A stretch of 64,000 nt of DNA from Owenia fusiformis. Lineage: Eukaryota > Annelida > Polychaeta > Sabellida > Oweniidae. The position numbers and the translations under genes were made by a program. The stretch is taken from positions 30,436,828 through 30,500,827 of the forward strand of contig CAIIXF020000010.1 in NCBI GenBank assembly GCA_903813345.2, given 5' to 3'. This document shows, piece after piece, positions 44,535-54,549 of this stretch. Below the pieces are notes generated by a model. It ran no database searches and had not been told where the DNA came from. It saw only the letters and a list, made by a program, of their open reading frames with translations. Within the stretch, counting starts at the first letter, position 1. Every line of letters starts with the position of its first letter.

Positions 44535-44694
44535 GCCATTTTAAAATCTTAATTATGAATAAAGTTGAGGAATAAGGAATAAATAAAGTACATATGTATG
44601 TAGTCAGTACTCTAAATTATATCCAAATGCAAGAAAGTTATGCATTTTATTCAAATTTTAGAGAGAAATTTCGGAAATAAACATGAGCAGACTG
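44535..44694 (-). repeat. R165 copy, - orientation
   Basis: GCCATTTTAAAATC start, GAGGAATAAGGAATAAATAA with a slipped repeat, and AAACATGAGCAGAC end. Confidence 0.85.
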
Positions 44695-44699
44695 AAAAT

Positions 44700-45590
44700 T
44701 TGAGCTCTGAGTTAAATTAAGTAAACAACACAAGCATTGCACCACATGGGACTTTGAATCAGATTTCATCTGTATCAGATATATAGAATTCATCCAATAT
44801 GAGGTTCAGGATATTGGGATTATCCTTATATCCTTCATTCTCTGAATTCCAACAATAACAAAAAACATTATACTGTAGTTCAATTAATTAAAAAATTAAA
44901 AAGATGGAGTGATAAGCCTTTAAGAAATAGCATTCCTTCTTTTTTAATGTTTCGTTAGAGTAACTATTCACCTCATAGAAGCTATGGAAACCACAATTAT
45001 CATGTATTTTATCATGTATTTCAAATAAAGGAAATGGCCTTCATCTACAGGATATATATCTCATATATATTTGTTATTTAAGGGATTCGGAGATATTTAG
45101 TTTCTTTTTAATGATGCTCATTTGTCGTTAACACTCTGTACAATCACCTATTTCACTCTTTAAAATCAACTTACAGACCGCAGCGAATATTGACACCCTT
45201 TTGACAAACCTTCATGTACTAAAAACACAATGTTTGCGTTTCTAATGATAAACCGCCTCTTTGTTTGTAACCATTCAGAAAAAGTGAGGATTTTTCCATC
45301 AAGTTTTTACCTTTTTGAATGGATGAGTCTAATGAGTAGTTCATAGATGCCTGTCGTTTATATTGATTCTCACCCTTTTGAGTGTAATATTTGATTCCTA
45401 AGATGCGTTAAGGTATCTTTTAAACCCACTATTGCCACATTCAGCATTTTCTAAGTCATTATAAAGACCCTGATAATCTTATAGATTTTGTATTGTATCT
45501 GAAGTTTTAAATTATTGTTAAGTAGCGTGACTGCTGCAAATGGTAATTTGGATGAGTCAGTATTTTGTAAAACAATGTATACAATTCCCA
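44700..45590. other. Gene-free stretch
   Basis: Nothing supported. Confidence 0.4.
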
Positions 45591-45593
45591 GTG

Positions 45594-45910
45594 GTCGCCG
45601 GGTTGGCATAGTGGTTAAGGCATTGGTCTGAAAAGCAGGAAGTCTGGCTTCATGCTGAAAAGTAGAGGTCTTGGGTTCAAACCCAGGTCACAGCACTTCT
45701 TGTGATTTGTCTTTGACCTATGACTGCTGACCTATACCGGCGATTACTAGAGTGCTGCTAACTGGATAAAAGGCTGCGCTGGCTAGAATTGTCTATGGTT
45801 CTAGCCAGGATAAAGATACCAGTTCTTCAACTCGACAATGGGAAGAACTGCTCTACCTTAGTGACTAATATGTCATGATATGACATCTAAAGAGTCAATA
45901 AAAAGATATA
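45594..45910 (+). mobile_element. tRNA-derived SINE (serine-tRNA-like head)
   Basis: TTGGCATAGTGGTTAAGGC matches a pol III A box, and GGGTTCAAACCC about 60 bp on matches a B box. The first part resembles the 5' half of a class II (Ser/Leu) tRNA. The variable region is enlarged by an extra block (CAGGAAGTCTGGCTTCATGC). A 220-bp body follows, with a CAGTTCTTC / GAAGAACTG hairpin at about 45809-45850, and an A-rich AATAAAAAGATA tail near 45897. SINEs of this type are transcribed by pol III and copied by a partner LINE, which I cannot name. No clean TSD was found. Confidence 0.75.
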
Positions 45911-45914
45911 ATTC

Positions 45915-46335
45915 AAATTGGCCCAGGACTCCAAATATGTAATTGACAAAGTATCTTTTCACTTGATATTCAATGAAATATATTTGTCTTAAAGGTATAA
46001 TAATTTCCTCTTATTTTCTCAACCACTCATGACATCACTTCCTGTTGCAGGATTAATAGATGGCAGTCCACTGGAAATAAGACATTGAATATTACATTCT
46101 ATATGATCAATACCAAAATGCCTTTCTCATCTTTTCTATCTAACCAGGATAGTTTATAAATTGTCATTGGTTAACGCAACCATATTCTTACAGTGCTTTA
46201 TGCAAGGATAATTGTTTAAGGATTAAAAATGTATCTGTAAATTTTGATTCTTTAATTTTTCACATTTAGCAGCTCTTTGATTAAATTAGTAGATTTGGAC
46301 AAAGTTAAGTTTTTAAAACCAATCCAGAAAATGAT
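45915..46335. other. Gene-free stretch
   Basis: Nothing supported. Confidence 0.4.
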
Positions 46336-46340
46336 CATAT

Positions 46341-46490
46341 GACCCAAATGATATAAAGCAATGAATGCTAACGACTTTAATTATAGATGTACCAACTATA
46401 TTGACCTAAATAATATTAAACAATGTATGCTAACGACTGTAAATATAGATATACCAACTTTATTGACCTAAATAATGTAAAACAATGTAT
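46341..46490 (+). repeat. ~63-bp tandem repeat, 2.4 units
   Basis: ATGCTAACGACT at 46364 and 46427, each followed by TATAGATGTACCAACTATAT-type sequence, GACCTAAATAAT and AAACAATGTAT. Confidence 0.9.
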
Positions 46491-46494
46491 TTTA

Positions 46495-47150
46495 ACTAAA
46501 CATGTACTTAATTACAATTGTACGATTAAGATCAGTCAGTATATATGTGCATTCTTGTAAACTTGATTAATTAGGCTTTGAATGTAGTTGATGATATGAT
46601 TTTATTAATCCTAATTGAATTACTAGTATGTAAAAGTCTCATTTTCTCTTAGTGCAATTCTGTAACCAGATTTTGTATCAGGCAATTTGTTTCTCCAAGT
46701 TCATTGCCAAGGGTAAAAATTATTGAAGTTCACCTAATTCTAAAATCACATGCAATAATCATGGAAATTTTTCAAGGACAAAATGAAAACAGTTCTGAAT
46801 AGAACAATGTTTAGTGAAATATACCCTAGCATGGAGTTTCGCACTGGTTACACATAACTTTACTCCATGTTTCTTTATGAATTCCTAGACCTAGTTAATT
46901 TTCTCAGTTTTGTTCAATTTGGACTCATATTATCTAATGCCTTATTAACGTCATCCCTTAATCTGTCCTTCTTTACGAATCAATTAGTTCTTGTATCAAA
47001 TCTTTTTTTTCTTTTCAAGGGTTTTCTAAAACCCTGTGTGTTTCTACTTAAATCGTTAGCGACACATCATTTATCATGAAATACATCCCTTAATCCCAAT
47101 GTGATATGCTTTATATACTATGTTTTTAGGATAATGTATTGCCTTATTCA
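46495..47150. other. Gene-free stretch
   Basis: A 70-codon frame at 46867-47079 is leucine/phenylalanine-rich and not supported. Confidence 0.4.
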
Positions 47151-47154
47151 GATC

Positions 47155-47860
47155 AATAAATGATTTGAAAGGCATTTAAAGCCACTCGATCATAAAGTAA
47201 TTGCCCAAATAAAACACAATCCTAGATTTATACATGATTTGAAAATCATTTAAAGCAGCTTGGTCATGATAAGTTGATAGTTCAAGTTCAAATCATTTTA
47301 AAGCCACTCGTTCATAAAAGTAATTGCCTAAATACATGATATGTAATTATTACCACCTTGCCGGGCCAGTTCTAGGGGTTTTAGTGCTAGTTTAGAAGGC
47401 ATTCATTTTACCATATCGACCTCAGCAATATGTGATGTCATAGTGGTGGTCAATACTGCCGGTCAAGTATGCAATTCTTGACTGGCAATTTTCCCTGGGA
47501 AATTACATATCGTTCAGTGCATAAGATTTTCTTGCTGTTTCAGTCCTGGTCATCAATGGTGGTAATAATACTAATAATGTCATTTCTGCGGGCAATATAG
47601 TGAAATATTGGATTTCAAGATATTGCCCTTCGAAATGACTTTATTATACTAATCATTTAAAGCAGCTTGGTCATGATAAGTTGATAGGTCAAGTTCAAAT
47701 CATTTAAAGCCACTCGTTCGTAAAAGTAATTGCCCGAATACATGATATGTAAATCATTTAAAGCACCTTGGTCATGTTAAGTTGATATAGGTCAAGTTCA
47801 AATCATTTAAAGCCACTCATTCATTTAAAGCAATCCAGTGATAATAAGTTATTCTTTTAA
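47155..47860 (+). repeat. ~110-bp tandem repeat (ATCATTTAAAGCCACTCG)
   Basis: Units alternate AAATCATTTAAAGCCACTCG with TCATAAAAGTAATTGCCC and ATCATTTAAAGCAGCTTGGT with CATGATAAGTTGATAGGTCA. About three full units are interrupted at 47344-47650 by unrelated inserted sequence. Weaker units persist to about 47965. Confidence 0.85.
47346..47639. mobile_element. MITE-like insertions within the 110-bp array
   Basis: ATTATTACCACC (47346) and GGTGGTAATAAT (to 47569) bracket a 224-bp segment. Directly beside it, GTCATTTCTGCGGGCAATAT and ATATTGCCCTTCGAAATGAC form a 61-bp hairpin (47579-47639). Either two small elements inserted side by side or one composite element. Array units resume on both sides. 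Confidence 0.65.
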
Positions 47861-48069
47861 TATATGCAATATTTTATTGTTCAATAAGTCATCATAAGTA
47901 TTTTTTTGAATATTTCAAGTCATATATTTGCAGCTCATTTAAAGCCAAAAGATCATGAAAGTAATTCTCTAAATCATGCCCAAAATATAAATTTAGATAA
48001 AACATAGATCAATCAATGGCCTACAAAGCAGGCTCGGGAATGTCACATGTACTTTTGAAAGATGCACAG

Positions 48070-48961
48070 TAGGGGTCCCACGATACATTATGAAACGATA
48101 CGATACGTATCTCGATACTCAGGTCAAGATACGAGCAACGATACGATACATAATAGTGTAGTTGAACCGGGGGGGGGGGGTGCAAAACTGACGTAGCTGA
48201 GGTCGAGTTGAAAGTCTATCACTTGCTGTGACATTTGATTCAGATGCAGCATAAAAACTATTGTCAAGTATCAAGCCTACCTGCTGTATAGTAGCCAGCT
48301 ATGCATATTTTGCAATACTTTTTGAAGTCCGGCTGTGCTTTCCCTTTACTGAGGAATGTTACAAAGTACCACAGTAGATTTTCTATTAGGGGCCGTATTA
48401 GGATATCACAACTACCCGTGTTTGATATTTACACGGCCATAATTCTATCAATTGTTTTCAAAACTTTCAAAAAGTTTCAATTTCTAAACTCCGGTCAACA
48501 TTAATACTCCGAACGTAAATATTGTTCGGTTTTTTATTAGAGTTATCAATATTAGTAGGCAATTTTTTAACGAAGCGTTCTATCGAATAAAAAGTTCAAA
48601 GATTATATTTATTCATACTAAATTGTCAAAAAGTATATATAAAACAAAGTAATTTGATATACGAAGACATAGAAGACACGAGAGTTATTTGTTCGCATTT
48701 TGACTGTCAATCCGCTAAGCATTCTGTTCGCATTTATACACCATTTTGGGCGTGTCATGTCCAGCGAGAAACCAAACAAAAAATATAAGAACAATTTCTC
48801 AAAAAAGTCAAATATTCAGTAGATTTCGGCAAAATATGATGGATTTCAGGTATGTTAATAATATTTTTGGTGTATCGATATTTGAGTCTTCGTATCGATA
48901 CGCTCGTATCGTCACCAAACGAGCCGATGCATCGATATATCGATGAATCGTGGGACCCCTA
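48070..48961. mobile_element. 892-bp non-autonomous hAT-like element, perfect 8-bp TSD
   Basis: TAGGGGTCCCACGATACAT at the left and ATGAATCGTGGGACCCCTA at the right form TIRs. ATGCACAG lies immediately on both sides (48062-48069, 48962-48969). T/CAGGG-type ends and 8-bp TSDs are the hAT signature. Subterminal sequence is packed with short CGATAC / GTATCG / ATCGATA words on both sides, as expected of transposase-binding subterminal repeats. No transposase frame exists: open frames are all under 70 codons. A 12-G run is at about 48169-48180. Confidence 0.95.
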
Positions 48962-49027
48962 ATGCACAGGTATTCACCAAAGCACATACATGTACGTTGT
49001 TGTTCTACTGTCAATAAACTACTAGGT

Positions 49028-49325
49028 CAAGGATGATTGGCTCCCAGAATCGAAGTCAATATTTTCCAACAATGAAAACACCGAAATGTCGTTATTTTCT
49101 GAAATTATGACCGATTATAAATTCAAAATAAACAGTTCAAAAGATTCGAACCAATATCTTGATCATTCCTCTTGAGTTTTAAAATATTCCTGAAGAAATA
49201 AGACCAAAATTCAAGATTCAAATGTTGAAATGAACAAATGGTGTCTGAATTCGAATTTTGTACCACGACATCCCAATATATGGGACAGAATATCGATGTT
49301 GTACTCCGGGAGCCAATCCTCCTTG
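49028..49325. mobile_element. 298-bp Mutator-like MITE with perfect 9-bp TSD
   Basis: CAAGGATGATTGGCTCCC at the left is inverse to GGGAGCCAATCCTCCTTG at the right with one mismatch. CTACTAGGT lies on both sides (49019-49027 and 49326-49334). A 9-bp TSD is characteristic of Mutator-type elements. Its start lies only 66 bp after the hAT-like element. A diverged sister is at 38724. Confidence 0.9.
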
Positions 49326-49529
49326 CTACTAGGTTATTAGATGGAATAATGTTTTTTATGTCACATGTATTTCATGATAATAATAATTAACTAAATTGCA
49401 CTTTTTATAACTGTTAATTCAGAGCACCAGAACCATCAGTCATTTCTGTTTATAAAAATCTGTCCTAATTTTTTCATCCGCATCCTTAAATTGGTCTTTT
49501 TTCATTTCAAATTTAAAACATAAGGATCT

Positions 49530-49635
49530 ATTGAATTTCCATGCAATTTCGATTTTTAACCTCGTATCTGTTAAATTTATTCCTTGCTAGTTTCACAAGT
49601 TTTCTCTCTCTTTCCCATTTCAGGAAATGACCTTG
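49530..49635 (+). repeat. R165 diverged copy
   Basis: TGAATTTCCATGCAATTTCG, TAAATTTATTCCTTGCTAGT and CATTTCAGGAAATGACC follow the second half of the repeat. The first half (49460-49520) is barely recognisable. Confidence 0.6.
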
Positions 49636-49639
49636 ATGT

Positions 49640-50085
49640 ATTTTCCTCAGGTGCTTTAATATACTTGCGTGCTGCCTGACCATGGAGCAGTCATTTATGA
49701 CTATACGATTATTAATTATCTTGGCCTTATGCTCCCTGTGACATACATATTGTGTATATTTTCGAAGGCGTTTGTGAGATTTGTCATGTGGCTTTTGTTG
49801 AGTGATTTTTTTTATTTGTTTATTTATTTCATGATAGTTGTATTGTATTTTTTTTGTTTACCACCAATGAAGGTGAGCAATACCTCTTGGGTATATCCCG
49901 TATATATACGGTTGTAATTAACGTAATTAGCCTGGAAGATAGACCCAGAAACCCCTCCTCAAAGGAGCCCTGTGTTCTTTTATGTTCACCCATACATAGA
50001 CATTTAAGTACACACCACAGCCTTTTGTATGAGTTGTGGACCACTCAGTCAAACACCCTGAAGTACTTTATGCAAACAATCAAAT
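49640..50085. other. Probable SINE body on the minus strand, otherwise gene-free
   Basis: Frames at 49669-49917, 49829-50044 (-) and 49854-50123 overlap and have no motif. Sequence from about 49920 to 50085 may be the 3' body of the SINE whose tRNA-like head is at 50090-50155, but without a second copy the border is a guess. Confidence 0.35.
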
Positions 50086-50089
50086 TAAT

Positions 50090-50155
50090 GAACCGGGGAT
50101 CGAATCTGGGACCTATTGCGTAAGAGGTACCTGTGATACCGCTGAGCTATAGGGG
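50090..50155 (-). mobile_element. tRNA-like SINE head, minus strand
   Basis: On the minus strand the order is CCCCTATAGCTCAGCGGTAT (A-box region TAGCTCAGCGGTA) and AGATTCGATCCCCGG (B-box region). The acceptor 5' strand has no complementary 3' strand, and the anticodon arm pairs only weakly (ACCT / AGGT), so it is not a working tRNA. It is best read as a decayed tRNA or a SINE head. Confidence 0.65.
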
Positions 50156-50159
50156 TAGA

Positions 50160-50395
50160 TAGTTACAGTACTTTTCAGAATTGAAAATATGAGCTTTAGG
50201 GTAGCTATTTCTTTCTCACGATCACATGCGAGAAAGGTTGATTTTCTTTTTGTGGGAAGGAAAAAACATGTCATCTCTGAAATGTCAATTAGCTATTGCT
50301 AAAGCAGAAGGATGTACACATGAAATAATTATTAAGAATGTTTTGTCTTAATCTTGGCAAATGGCAGTACTTTTTATCATAATTTTTAATGTATG
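50160..50395. other. Gene-free stretch
   Basis: Nothing supported. Confidence 0.4.
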
Positions 50396-50401
50396 ATAAA
50401 C

Positions 50402-50966
50402 CACCCTTGGTATACGCAGCTAACGAAAATTGACTGGTACGGGTCAAAAGCTGGACCGGCACGATGAAAAAGAATTTCATCAGCTATTGCCCCGAACCGG
50501 TCCGTCTTCTCGCTGCAAGCAGATTGCCCCGAACCGGTCCATCTTCTCGCTGCAAGCAGGATGAAATTCTTTGTCACAAAGTTTGGCATTTTTTATAAAA
50601 TCAAACGCGCGTCATTGAAACTCACAAGATGTAAATAGCATGTCATTTACATCATACCTTGATGGGGAAAAATAGATCTTATATGTTAGAAGTACTAAAT
50701 AAAAGTTATCGTGAAAATGAGATAGTCGTTCTCAAGAGAAAAGAGCATAAATGCACATTTAGAGAGTTTTGGTCCGTTTAAAAATCTGAAAAAAAATTGT
50801 GGTACTTAAAAGCATCGGGAGGCATCATATATTTCAAATTAGACACGAGGAAGTCAATATTGAGCAAGTTATGGCTATTTTAAATTCAAATAAAACCGTT
50901 AACCCGTACCGGTCCAGCTTTTGACCCGTACCGGTCAATTTTCGTTAGCTGCGTATACCAAGGGTG
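50402..50966. mobile_element. 565-bp element with ~57-bp TIRs, CAC...GTG ends, 5-bp TSD
   Basis: CACCCTTGGTATACGCAGCT at the left and AGCTGCGTATACCAAGGGTG at the right are perfect inverses, and matching continues about 57 bp with few changes through GGTACGGGTCAAAAGCTGGA. TAAAC lies on both sides (50397-50401, 50967-50971). A 37-bp direct duplication (ATTGCCCCGAACCGGTCC ...) starts at 50486 and 50523. It is GC-richer than its surroundings. No transposase. CAC termini plus a 5-bp TSD are what Transib (RAG1-related) elements show. Confidence 0.85.
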
Positions 50967-50974
50967 TAAACCAA

Positions 50975-51165
50975 GGGGCATATGTTAGAGGCGGTAATTG
51001 CAACTTTTTGAAAAAAGAGGTAACACTTTAATCATATTTCAAAGTGAAAACCCTAATCATTAAAGTAAGTGTGTCATCATTTTAGGTCTACTCATTGTCA
51101 ATTTTATGATGTTTAATATGTATCACATCTTTGTTCAAAAAGAGAATTACTCACTAATTCAACTA
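50975..51165. other. Gene-free stretch
   Basis: Nothing supported. Confidence 0.4.
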
Positions 51166-51169
51166 TAGT

Positions 51170-51340
51170 AGACCCAGTCCAACCCGAAAGCCGATGAAAC
51201 TGTCGAAAGTGTTCAAAATAGGAGGTTCACATGTTAACGGTTCTTCAACAAGATACTTAATTGGACAATTCAAACTAAGAGAAAGTGTTCATATTGAGAT
51301 TTGTTCAGTTACAGAGGTGTTCAGATATAGGTTTTAAATC
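51170..51340. mobile_element. GTGTTC-family copy, diverged
   Basis: AGTAGACCCAGTCCAACCCG start, GTGTTCATATTGAGATTTGT and AGAGGTGTTCAGATATAGGT end. The phrase order is as at 21852. Confidence 0.6.
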
Positions 51341-51625
51341 AATAAAAATGCTTGCTTAGACCTCTATATTACTATATGAATGATATATGCATCGATTACA
51401 TGATTCCAACTAATTTTCCTGCTTTATTGTGACTTGTATTCTTGCCAATAATTGGTAAATAAATTGTTATGCCTTGGCATTTTGAGAATTGCCTCTGCGC
51501 AATATCCATAACCAGATGGTTATATTCAAAACCAGATTTAAAAGGGAAAACGGTCTCATAATTTTGAACAGAAAGTACTGATCTTTTTTGGAGACAAGGT
51601 CTGTGTCAGGCTATTGAGCTGAAGG
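51341..51625. other. Gene-free stretch
   Basis: Nothing supported. Confidence 0.4.
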
Positions 51626-51629
51626 GCTT

Positions 51630-51783
51630 TTCTCTAAGTTGAACCCCTCCATAGTAAAACACTTTATAAAGTCCAGTTTTCCAATAACATTATCTCAAAT
51701 AAACCTCTGTAAGTAGAACACTTCCAAAGTGGAACACTTTTTTGAGGAATCAAAGGTGTTCCATTTTTACAGGTTTTACTGTT
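51630..51783. mobile_element. GTGTTCC-subfamily copy
   Basis: CTCTAAGTTGAACCCCTCCA, AATAAACCTCTGTAAGTAGA, CACTTCCAAAGTGGAACACT and CAAAGGTGTTCCATTTTTAC, ending AGGTTTTACTGT. The subfamily is the one at 43171. Confidence 0.7.
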
Positions 51784-51834
51784 GTAGGATAAAGTTGATT
51801 TGGCTTTACATGGCATCACGTGGCATCCCATAAA

Positions 51835-52085
51835 CCAACAAGCCAACCAAGCATTCAAACAAACAACTGACTGATTGACTGACCATTCGACCAACCAACC
51901 AAACAAACAACCAACCATTCAACAAACCATCCATTCAACCAACCAGTCAACCGACCAACCAATCAACCAACTTGATTCTAAACCATTTTTGGCTGACCAG
52001 ATTCCAGCCAACCATTTAACCAACCAACCAACCAATCCACCAACTATCATTTTTGAAACTGACCACCATTTGACCAGTTGACCAT
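51835..52085 (+). repeat. AACC / CCAA simple-sequence tract
   Basis: Repeated CAACCAACC, AACAAACAACC and CCATTCAACC. The threonine/asparagine/glutamine-rich + frame and the tryptophan/valine-rich - frame here are by-products. Confidence 0.9.
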
Positions 52086-52089
52086 TTAA

Positions 52090-52585
52090 ACATTTTCTTG
52101 GAAGCATACGCCATACCCCCTTTAATGCATTCAACTCCCATGTACATTTGGTGGCGTATCAGATACACTTAAAGTCAAACACCCCCAGAAAACATCAACA
52201 GCCTTTTTAATGGTATATTATTAACCAAACGTGGGAGTCTTTGCTCTTGTGTTATCGCAGGCATTTCTCTCTATAGCTATCATTAGTTTTGATAATTATT
52301 TCCTTCTGTAATGGGTTTCAGTTAAGAAACAGTTAGGATCACATCGTTGCTTAGTTGTGATCAGTTCTTGTTACATGACTACTTTTTGTTATATATATTC
52401 AATATAAGAATGGTACTGAATAAATAGATAAAGTTGTCCCAGATAATGAATAATAACAACAAAGGAATGAAAAAATGAATAATTTTATTACAGAATTCAA
52501 AGAAATCCAATAAGTGTGCAGAGAATATACAATTTATCATTTTCTGTCGAGAACAGTTGCCAATTTGCTATAGCCAATTGCTCAT
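52090..52585. other. Gene-free stretch
   Basis: Nothing supported. Confidence 0.4.
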
Positions 52586-52587
52586 AC

Positions 52588-52638
52588 TGTGAGGTGTTCA
52601 GATTAGAGAGGTGTTCATATATCCAGGTTTCAATGTAA
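52588..52638. mobile_element. GTGTTC-family right-end fragment
   Basis: GTGAGGTGTTCAGATTAGAG, AGGTGTTCATATATCCAGGT and TTCAATGTA. It is almost identical to the end of the copy at 21852. Confidence 0.65.
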
Positions 52639-52639
52639 A

Positions 52640-53005
52640 TGCTGAGTCTATACTAAATAAAGAGTACTTTATATTATAAAGCTTAAATCCATTTTTTCTG
52701 CATAGATAAGGACTATTTATACACTGTAAAAATTGAATATTGTTATAGAAAAAATGAATTTTAGAAAATAAACAAAAACATTAATTTTTTAGTGATATTT
52801 TACACCATATTGTCCCTTTAAATGAATTTACTTAATCACAGAAAGAAATCACGATCAAATTGCTTAAACGGAGTCATATTATTTTTATTAAGTGTGAATG
52901 CTTTGTCAAATAAGAAATAAAATGTGGTATATAGCCATCGTAAATATATTGTGAGTTCAAGCGTAACCTCTTTAGATGATTAGAGCGATTACCAACACAT
53001 TGGGA
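52640..53005. other. Gene-free stretch
   Basis: Nothing supported. Confidence 0.4.
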
Positions 53006-53008
53006 TTA

Positions 53009-53060
53009 TACAAGGGTTGTTCAAAAAGTCTTACACAGAAGTTCCTCTAGAGATTGCACT
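53009..53060 (+). mobile_element. Solitary mariner-like end
   Basis: TACAAGGGTTGTTCAAAAAG followed by TCTTACACAGAAGTTCC looks like the outer end of a mariner-type element. No inverse partner was found, so it is a fragment at most. Confidence 0.4.
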
Positions 53061-53122
53061 ATTTTTACATGAAACTTAAAATACTAGGTTCACCTTTCTT
53101 ACATGTATCACTGGCAGATTAA

Positions 53123-53138
53123 GGGGGGGGGGGGGGGG
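53123..53138 (+). repeat. Poly-G run of 16
   Basis: An uninterrupted G tract preceded by CTGGCAGATTAA. Similar tracts elsewhere in the window sit near the left end of the CAGGCC MITE, but the downstream landmarks of that family are absent here. Confidence 0.9.
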
Positions 53139-53205
53139 TGCTTCATTAGATGGGTGCAGAAAAAAGGTGAGTCCAAAAATATGTTTATAATTGTTCTAAT
53201 GTTAA

Positions 53206-53900
53206 CCTTTACCATGCTGCCTTATTTCAGCAAATATATCCCACGCAACTGGCTTATTTTTCAAAGAGTGCAAAAAATGATATGCCTGGACTAAATAATT
53301 AATATCTCAATAACTACTGAATGAATCTGGATAAAATTTTCACAAAGGGAAGATACAGTGGCCTGGCTCATGAAAAAAAATGTTCTCATGAATTTATTCG
53401 TACATTAACACGACTGGGCATAAATATACCATGAATACTCCTCCGGAATCCGCTGCTCCGCCTCTTCGTCTGGTCAGAATCCAAATCTGAATTTGCAGCG
53501 ATCGAATGTTCAATTTTTCAATTCAGAAAATATTCTAGTTTCTATTTTCGATGACCGTTATCGGCTTCCAAGAGCCTAAAGAGCTCGAAATCGTAATCAA
53601 TTTCCTCCACATTTTCGTTGTGATCGTATTTGTCCACCATTTTGTACGATTCGTTAACTAAAAACGACTAAAACACTGTTTAAATTGTTGAATTGAGAAT
53701 TATTTTTCGAAATATCGCCATTTCTAGGTCAACAGGAAGTCATGTTAGGCACTGAATAAATCGGGCAATCTAATTGGACAATACGAATGGCGCGAAAAAG
53801 TAAAGTTTTTAAAAGTTTGAAATCGGGCGTACGGGTCCGCCGGCAGTTGTGAGAGACATTTTAGTCTCGGCGGACTCGTCCGCCGGCAGCACGCTAAAGG
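53206..53900. mobile_element. 695-bp piggyBac-like non-autonomous element at TTAA
   Basis: CCTTTACCATGCTGCC at the left and GGCAGCACGCTAAAGG at the right are inverse with two mismatches. TTAA flanks both ends (53202-53205, 53901-53904), the target that piggyBac-type elements duplicate; their ends often begin CCY. The right subterminal region holds GTCCGCCGGCAG twice and the inverse CGGCGGAC. The element is GC-richer than its surroundings and has no coding frame. Confidence 0.7.
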
Positions 53901-53904
53901 TTAA

Positions 53905-54285
53905 ATATCAACCTCTGGGAAAAAAAACATTCTAATCCTGTGAAACTCTAAAGTACACCAACAAACACATTAAAAAAACAGTAAAGTATAAAAATTATCT
54001 ACTATAACACCGAAGATGGGTTCACATTGTCATGGTTGATTTAATACCATAATAAAGTTAAGGCCTGGGTATAATAGATTAATCAACATTAAGCCAGATC
54101 TCCTATTGTCCGTAATTTAATCCCATTTTCCCTGTTTATGTTATATATGGTCACAGTTCTCATTTGTCATTAACTTCATATGTGACTTGGAATAAATACA
54201 CTTTGCTTTGTGTGTCTTTGAGGTCAAGGAAGATAGCAAACAAGCTTGTTATTATGCACATTGTAATTATCTTCTGATGATGGCG
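53905..54285. other. Gene-free stretch
   Basis: Nothing supported. Confidence 0.4.
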
Positions 54286-54286
54286 T

Positions 54287-54549
54287 GTGTCTCTGCATGT
54301 GGGTTGTATGTCTCTGCATGTGGGTTGTATGTCTCTGCATGTGGGTTGTGTCTCTGCATGTGGGTTGTGTGTCTCTGCATGTGGGTTGTGTGTCTCTGCA
54401 TGTGGGTTGTGTGTCTCTGCATATTGGTTGTGTGTCTGCATGTGGGTTGTGTGTCTGCATGTGGGTTTTGTGTCTCTGCATGTAGGTTGTGTGTCTCTGC
54501 ATGTGGGTTATGTGTGTCTGCATGTGGGTTGTGTGTGTCTGCATGTGGG
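54287..54549 (+). repeat. 19-21-bp minisatellite (TCTCTGCATGTGGGTTGTG)
   Basis: About 13 units. The first three are 21 bp (ending TTGTA), later ones are 19-21 bp, and one reads CATATTGGT. Because some units are 21 bp, all frames on both strands stay open, giving six spurious reading frames of 66-137 codons. Confidence 0.97.

Noticed and set aside
50090-50155. Functional tRNA gene on the minus strand
   Set aside because: Acceptor strands do not pair and the anticodon stem is weak; a SINE head or pseudogene fits better.
51664-52134. Glutamine/threonine- and tryptophan-rich frames
   Set aside because: Simple-sequence AACC tract read in different frames.
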